From Cryptomeria japonica (taxonomy: Eukaryota; Streptophyta; Pinopsida; Cupressales; Cupressaceae): a DNA stretch of 64,000 nucleotides. The stretch spans positions 471,934,400 to 471,998,399 of the forward strand of contig NC_081406.1 of assembly GCF_030272615.1 (NCBI RefSeq), given 5' to 3'. Of the stretch, positions 58,936 through 64,000 are shown piece after piece (positions within the stretch are counted from its first letter, which is position 1; every line of letters begins with the position of its first letter). The notes under the pieces were generated by a model that ran no database searches, was not told the DNA's origin, and saw only the letters and a list, made by a program, of their open reading frames with translations. A program made the translations under genes and the position numbers.

Positions 58936-59620
58936 TGTTGATGTGTTTTTTATGCACTATGCAACACAAAATAAAATACTAAGTATTCTATCCTCTCTTG
59001 AACAAAATCCTCCCAAGTGCTAAACTACGTGATCAAATGGGATGACTCGAAGATTCCAATAGTCAGGTCTTGAATTTATATTGTAGATAGACTCAATGAT
59101 TGTGATGTGATATCTGCTGGAATCACAAGGGGGACTTACGTTGCTTGGGTCAAGACCTATCCATTCTCATGTTTCATGATTGATTTACACTCCATGATTT
59201 AGGTCATCCTTGAGCAACATCTTGACTTAGCCAAATTTTGTGTTTTGTACCCTAATTCTTTAATTTTGACCCCTTACTAGCATTGCCTTGGGTTTTATTG
59301 GAATTCTTGCTTCTCTAGCACAGGCACATTTCTAGGGTTCATTCGCACAAATTGCTCTTGATAAGCAAGCTAGTATCATGACCATGACTTAAACAAAATT
59401 TTAACTTAGTCAAATTATCTCCTCCAAACTTCTATGAGTTCATCGCCTTCATTCTTCATCATTTGGATGTCTTTTGTCATTGGAAGGTAATTCTTGACCA
59501 CTATACCTCAATCTTGACCTATGCTACCCTAAAACCCTAGAACCTAGTCATGTTTACAATTGAGATCTTGGTGACTTGATCACTTAATATAGCTTAATCA
59601 TGCAGGTCTCATCTAACTCC
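58936..59620 (+). repeat. Dispersed LTR-like repeat, second copy
   Basis: Diverged copy of the segment at 9991-10400. It starts TGTTGATGTGTTTTTTATGC and keeps CACAAAATAAAATACTAAG, TCTATCCTCTCTTGAACAAA and GATGTGATATCTGCTGG. It has no coding capacity. Confidence 0.6.
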
Positions 59621-59724
59621 GACTCCAACACTTAAGCAAATCAACCCTAGCAACCAAGAACTTTGGGAAATATCTTGCAACTTGACAACATGGGTAATGA
59701 TGGAGGAATGGAAGGTGAGACCTA

Positions 59725-59895
59725 TAGAGGTGAGAGAGAGAGAGAGGGTGAGAGGAAGAGATAATGACCTGGAGAGGGTAGAGAAAGAGAAGTAGAGAGC
59801 GAGAGAAGAAGAGAGGGATGGAGAAAGAGACCTAGAGAGGGGAGAGAGAAGAGAGATAGTAGAGAGAGATAGAGAAGAGAGATAGAAGAGAGATA
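59725..59895 (+). repeat. GA-rich low-complexity tract
   Basis: Repeated GAGAGAGAGAGAG with AGAGATAGAGAA variants over 170 bases. It is purine-rich on the + strand. Confidence 0.9.
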
Positions 59896-59944
59896 CCAAT
59901 GTCAATCTTTTTCTATAAATTTTTTTTTCTGAAAAATCGGCCTA

Positions 59945-60125
59945 TCATCGGAATTCCGACTCCAAAGGGTAAAATTCTGACAGAGGAGTGTCATCGGATG
60001 CACATCATCCTGGAGGCCGTCATAGTTACGATGACCTCCAAGAGAGTTCCGATGAGGATACTGTGCATCCAACGACACTCCTCTGTCAGAATTTTACCCT
60101 TCGGAGTCAGAATTCCGACGATAGG
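59945..60125. repeat. Imperfect inverted repeat at the CACTA 3' end
   Basis: The left arm TCGGAATTCCGACTCCAAAG..GGTAAAATTCTGACAGAGGAG..GTCATCGGATGCAC is mirrored by the right arm in reverse complement, with a few mismatches, around a centre near 60030. It would form a long hairpin. The arms contain the same TCTGACAGAGG found in the left terminus at 31485-31495. Confidence 0.9.
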
Positions 60126-60304
60126 CCGAGATCATGATGGTATTCTTTCGGGGTATGAGCATCCATGGCAGCTGTCGAAAAGGTTGGAGGTGATGTCGAA
60201 ATTGCGATGACCACAAGGATAGTCGGAACTTCTGACACAAAGTTTTCGATGACTTTTTTTGTTGGTAGTGCAACAAAATTGTGTCGGAATTCCGACGATT
60301 TGCC

Positions 60305-60333
60305 GTCAAAATTTTGACCCGAATGTACTAGTG
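60305..60333 (-). repeat. 3' terminal inverted repeat of the CACTA element
   Basis: Ends ...GACCCGAATGTACTAGTG, the inverted partner of the left terminus. It is followed by the duplicated AGT. TCGGAATTCCGACG lies just inside at about 60284-60298. Confidence 0.9.
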
Positions 60334-60354
60334 AGTGTGCCAATTTCTTTGTAG

Positions 60355-60570
60355 TGCTCAAATATCTTCTTGACGAAGGAGCAGGATGTTCGTCTTGGCA
60401 TGTTTTGATTTATTTGGAATAGGCTTTACAAGACGTAACTCTTTCGACACTTCAAAGGTGCTTGGTTTGTTGTGGGAGTCTACAATATTCACAATTGTTA
60501 TTGGTATAATGCATCTGCATGAGACTTTGGATTAGCAAAGAGGTTGAACCCAGATGATCTTACCTCTTTT
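60355..60570 (+). pseudogene. NEK kinase, exons downstream of the CACTA
   Basis: After TTTCTTTGTAG the sequence reads CSNIFLTKEQDVRL (60355-60396), directly continuing HRDLK of the exon at 31282-31362. A second piece at about 60521-60570 reads DFGLAKRLNPDDLTSF before GTGAGT, including the DFG metal-binding motif and the start of the activation loop. The junction between the two lacks a clean GT donor (CTTGGCATGT) and the acceptor phase is unclear, so splicing looks impaired. Later exons with the GTPxYMxPE block were not found before 64000. Confidence 0.8.
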
Positions 60571-61680
60571 GTGAGTTTCAAAACATTAATTTCAATGTTT
60601 TCTGATTTACATATTTTTTACGAGTGCTTGTGGATGTTTGTGTTTGCAACTGGTAGCTTTTTTTTAACTAGTATGGAATTTGATTCAAGCAGATAACTGA
60701 TATTCAATTTCTGGTAATTCAAAAGAGAATTATAAGCTGATTATTTTGATTTTTAATTTTTTTTAGCACACCATGGAAGTACATAATTTTATCTCTCTTG
60801 CTGAAATACCAAGTGCATCTTGATTGCTATATCCCAGATTCAATCAATCACTATCTACTATGTAGCTGCAAAATTGTGAATAAACTGTAGGTCTGAATCT
60901 TGGCTACTCTTTTGCTTTTAACTTGTAGTCATTATTGGTTAGTTACTAGTTGATAGGGCTTCAGGATTCAACTGTATAGAATTTTTTTAGCATCAATGTT
61001 TTTTTATCACACCTTTTGATCTATTATTACGATGAGTAAATTCTTTTGGCTGCTACTTTTGTTTATGCATTCTTTTGCACTGAGGCTTATGTAAGACTAG
61101 ATGAAGTGCAAATTTTAGAGTGCAAATTTCAGAGTGAAATTGATTGACTGAGCATTTGCGTTTAATAGTCAATGCTATGGAGATCACCAATTCTTTTAAT
61201 ATTCTTTGCAATTGACATCTTGGGCACTATTGAAGGCACAGGTCGCCAATTCTTTTAATATTCTTTGCAATTGATATCTTGGGCACTACTAATAGACAGA
61301 GCCAGGAAAATATATTAATTTTAAAGAAAATTAATATTCATGTTCAATTGGTTTCTAGGTAGCCAGTCAATTGTAGATATTAGATAATCAAATAGAGCAC
61401 AATGAAGGCATGAAGATGTCCCATTTCTGGTAACAGAGGTAGATAGTCAAATAGAGCACAATGAAGGCATGAAGACTATGTAGGATGACTGGAGCTTTGC
61501 ATTCAACAATATAGAGATTACATGGCAAATCCAAACCGCGACAAATTGTTCTGCCACTCTTTTGGCAGGAACTTCGCTTCTCTGTAGCTCTTATTTTAAT
61601 GAGTGACACTAATCTTTGATGCCACCGATAAATCTTGCACTCGTATAATGTATCTTATTAAATGCCTCCAACCATCATTT
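60571..61680 (+). other. Downstream kinase intron or flank with two local duplications
   Basis: No further kinase exon was seen. 61184-61303 contains two 60-bp units (CACCAATTCTTTTAATATTC and CGCCAATTC.. onward). 61388-61480 contains CAAATAGAGCACAATGAAGG with CATGAAGA twice, about 61 bp apart. Runs of T and TTTAG-rich sequence resemble intron DNA. Confidence 0.6.
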
Positions 61681-62067
61681 TGTGAAAATTTAGCTAAACC
61701 TGCAAATAGAGTACATATCTACACAAAGATCTAGCTAGAAAAGAAGAAAAGAAAAATTGCAGATAACAACACAGAAGATGAAAACCATAGCAGCTAAGAA
61801 AGGAAATTGTATTAACTATCTTGTCATTTACAATATGCAAATACAGATTTATACAATAGTAACCTTAGAAATGATGGTGAAGTTTTCAGAGATTGTGAAG
61901 ACTAACTTGTTGTTCACATTAGTTAGCTTATTACAAAGAGCACATAAATCATGCAAATAGCATGCAATCACCAGGTTTTCATAAGTCATAGCTTATTGTA
62001 AGGAGCATGCATCAACAGTTATCCATAAATCACGGAGAGTTGAACTGCAGGTAATGTTACACTAACA
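61681..62067 (-). repeat. 3' LTR of the short LTR element
   Basis: 387 bp, bounded right by the C-rich complement of the polypurine tract (62068-62079, reading ACACCCCCCCCTTAAG across the junction). Confidence 0.93.
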
Positions 62068-62079
62068 CCCCCCCCTTAA

Positions 62080-63083
62080 GTCTAACTAAGGAGACAAAAA
62101 AGATGAAAGAAAAGAGGAAAGAGGAAAAACCCAGTGGGAAAAAAACATCCCCTCAAAATAAAAACCAACTCTGCATGACACTTAATATGCTACAATGTCT
62201 TGCAACCAAAGAAGGTCTTGCAGAAAGTGGCTAGTTGTGCCTTCACAAAGAAGAGAAAGAATGTCAATATAGAATGTAGCAAAAACGAATGCTATAGTAG
62301 GTTCCCTTGCAACAAATGATGCCTCTTCCTTTTGGAAGATAGAAACCTTGAGTTGTCAAACTGCTGAATTCCCACTGAAGTGAAATGTATGAAGGAATAA
62401 AGATGAATGGTTCTGAAAAATACTCATGTTTCTCCAATCCGATGCTAAATTGTGACTCTACCATACAAGATTCCAGAACACTGACCATTGAAGTGTGAGA
62501 TTTGTTCGGATATGAATTAGGATGTGTCAAGATAGTAGCATGGAGTGGTTGAGAGAGAATAAGAGAATCCAAAGCAAAAGAAGATGCAACTTGATGTGAG
62601 CTGACATCGGATAGATGACATGTGTCTTCAATATTGTCATCATGATCAAGGAGAGATTCAACAAACAAATGATAAATGTCTAATAGGATGGTATCTCACT
62701 CATCAAGAGGACAAGAATGAACCTGCTGAAGAGAATCTGAAGTAGGATTTGAAGAAGCCAAGATCTCTATCAAACTCATAGGTGAAGGTGAAGGTACATC
62801 AACTATTTTTGTAGGTGGAGAAGGAGCAGCTTGCGATTCTGATGCATTCCCAAAATAGAGTAGAAAGACATCATGTGAGAAATGGGGACACCATTCATGC
62901 CCATGTTGATTGCTCCCACAATACTGCATTTGCAACCCTTATACATATACATCGTTCACTCAAAAATATCTCCAAAAAGATACAAAAACAAAACCTTCAA
63001 TACAATGGTTATTCCAATCTAAAACAACTCTATCTTTAGTGCCTGCCTGCAAATAAAAGTGTTTAGCTTTTTCTTCCTAGCAA
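62080..63083 (-). pseudogene. Internal region of the short LTR element, gag-like remnants only
   Basis: Two - strand frames, 62935-62696 (MQMQYCGSNQHGHEWCPHFS then a Pro/Ser-rich tail) and 62668-62264, are open but not recognisable as gag or pol. The Cys/His cluster CGSNQHGHEWC could be a degenerate knuckle; this is speculative. The distal third is homologous to 56040-56470. Confidence 0.45.
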
Positions 63084-63099
63084 CCTTGCTCTGATACCA
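63084..63099 (-). other. Primer-binding site (initiator methionine tRNA type)
   Basis: Reverse complement reads TGGTATCAGAGCAAGG immediately after the LTR end, the classic plant retrotransposon primer site. Confidence 0.9.
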
Positions 63100-63486
63100 T
63101 GTGAAAATTTAGCTAAACCTGCAAATAGAGTATAGATCTACACAAAGATCTAGCTAGAAAAGAATAAAAGCAAAATTGCAGATAATAACATAGAAGATGA
63201 AAACCAGAGCAGCTAAGAAAGGAAATTGCATTAACTATCTTATCATTTACAATATGGAAATACAAATTTATACAATAGTAACCTTAGAAATGACGGTGAA
63301 GTTTTCGTAGATTGTGAAGACTAACTTGTTGTTTGCATTAGTTAGCTTATTACAAAGAGTGCATAAATCATGCAAATAGCATGCAATCACTAGTTTTTTA
63401 TTAGTCACAACTTATTGTAAGGAGCATGCATCAACAGTTATCCGTAAATCACGGAGAGTTGAATTGCAGGTAATGCTACACTAACA
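63100..63486 (-). repeat. 5' LTR of the short LTR element
   Basis: 387 bp. It differs from its partner by scattered changes (for example ACATATCTACAC/ATAGATCTACAC, GTAACATTAC/GTAGCATTAC). Confidence 0.93.
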
Positions 63487-63611
63487 CATTTGAGTCCTTG
63501 GTTATGCTTGCACCGATCATGTAACACAAATTCGTTTGTGCACACATATTGCATCATGGAAGGCCCTCTTTGTGAAGTTCGATTTGCCAAATACAATGCT
63601 CACTACCTTCA

Positions 63612-63990
63612 TTAAATAGAGATGTGTGAGTTAGCCGCCTTACTGATTAAAAGAAATGAACTTGAGTGACCTCCTTTCGTTCTATGCTTTGTCATTTTGT
63701 AATCTTCGCCAACCCTTGGGTTTTGTTCATCAAATTCTAGATAGATCATTGAATGCATCTTAGAGTTGTATCGTGGAGATTCCAAGCCTTGTAGGTTGAT
63801 CAAGAAGTTTGCATCATACGTATTTCCATTCGCCACCTTGATTAAATATCCTTCAATCAATCATTGTTAAGACACATTGAACTTAAACACAAAATGTCTC
63901 ATATTGAATGCAGCTTTATTAATCCATTGAGTCATCATGTTGAACGTGACGTCAGGATACGTCACACAATGCAAGTGTGGTGGATAGTGC
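63612..63990 (-). pseudogene. Unidentified coding-like remnant at the right edge
   Basis: The - strand from about 63990 reads YPDVTFNMMTQWINKAAFNM and then, after two stops near 63865, a frame 63860-63612 with NFLINLQGLESPRYNSKMHS and EDYKMTKHRTKGGH. Biased codon-like sequence over two frame pieces suggests a decayed protein-coding stretch, perhaps of another element. I do not recognise it. Confidence 0.35.
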
Positions 63991-64000
63991 TCGTAAAGCG

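Larger units (their letters stand above)
31462..60333 (+). mobile_element. CACTA (En/Spm) DNA transposon, 28.9 kb, with nested insertions
   Basis: The left end CACTAATACATTTGGGG and the right end, read in reverse complement as CACTAGTACATTCGGGTC, form terminal inverted repeats of about 28 bp with few mismatches. The 3-bp duplication AGT flanks both ends (31459-31461, 60334-60336). Inside are a TNP2-type transposase gene, a second multi-exon gene with a SET domain, subterminal copies of TCGGAATTCCGACG, and later insertions: an LTR-like 1.19 kb piece, an 8.1 kb LINE and older LTR debris. Removing these leaves a native element of well under 20 kb. Both genes have stops, so the copy is probably non-autonomous. 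Confidence 0.93.
61681..63486 (-). mobile_element. Short non-autonomous LTR retrotransposon with 387-bp LTRs
   Basis: LTR copies at 61681-62067 and 63100-63486 are both 387 bp and highly similar. On the - strand the 5' LTR (63486-63100) starts TGTTAGTGTAGC and ends TTTTCACA. It is directly followed by TGGTATCAGAGCAAGG, a perfect initiator-Met tRNA type primer site. The 3' LTR is preceded by the purine tract CTTAAGGGGGGG. The duplication CATTT flanks both ends (61676-61680, 63487-63491). The internal region, about 1.03 kb, lacks pol domains. Confidence 0.93.

Overview
This window looks like nuclear DNA of a seed plant. It is AT-rich, almost wholly built of transposable elements, and contains only one trace of a host gene. 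Nested plant LTR retrotransposons, RNase H-bearing L1 elements and a CACTA transposon of nearly 29 kb suggest a large, repeat-bloated genome. A gymnosperm is my best guess, but that is an inference from style and not from a diagnostic gene. No rRNA, tRNA, CRISPR or organellar stretch was recognised.

Layout. 1-4739: 3' part of a + strand Ty3/gypsy element with a gag-protease frame, a proline-rich tail, no reverse transcriptase, and a 1.6 kb LTR carrying a 435-bp tandem duplication. 4740-8199: decayed L1-type LINE (zf-RVT and RNase H remains, long 3' region, A-tail). 8200-10931: repeat-derived flank. 10932-27593: a 16.7 kb Tat-like Ty3/gypsy element with GAACC target duplications, gag-protease-(G-patch)-RT-RNaseH-second RNaseH-integrase in sense, and an antisense plant-mobile-domain ORF; its 3' LTR has lost about 360 bp. 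27599-30963: flank without a clear gene. 30964-31362 and 60355-60570: exons of a NIMA-related (NEK) protein kinase gene or pseudogene.

31462-60333: a 28.9 kb CACTA (En/Spm) transposon, with matching TIRs and AGT target duplications, inserted in what was a roughly 117-bp intron of the NEK gene. It encodes a multi-exon TNP2 transposase (35918-49585). That gene was itself hit by a 1.19 kb LTR-like insertion (36926-38111, ATTCC duplication) and by an 8.08 kb L1 LINE on the - strand (38411-46494, 10-bp duplication). A second CACTA gene (50267-54003) begins with a SET domain and continues in phase into exons resembling the second, TNPA-like, CACTA protein. The LINE carries an unusual third ORF after its RNase H domain. 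Older LTR debris fills 55.7-59.6 kb.

61681-63486: a short - strand LTR element with paired 387-bp LTRs, PBS, PPT and CATTT duplications, whose internal region is related to debris inside the CACTA. Most coding frames carry stops or shifts, so this is mainly a fossil record of nested insertions. The relative order NEK intron, then CACTA, then LINE and LTR insertions can be read directly from target duplications and uninterrupted codons.
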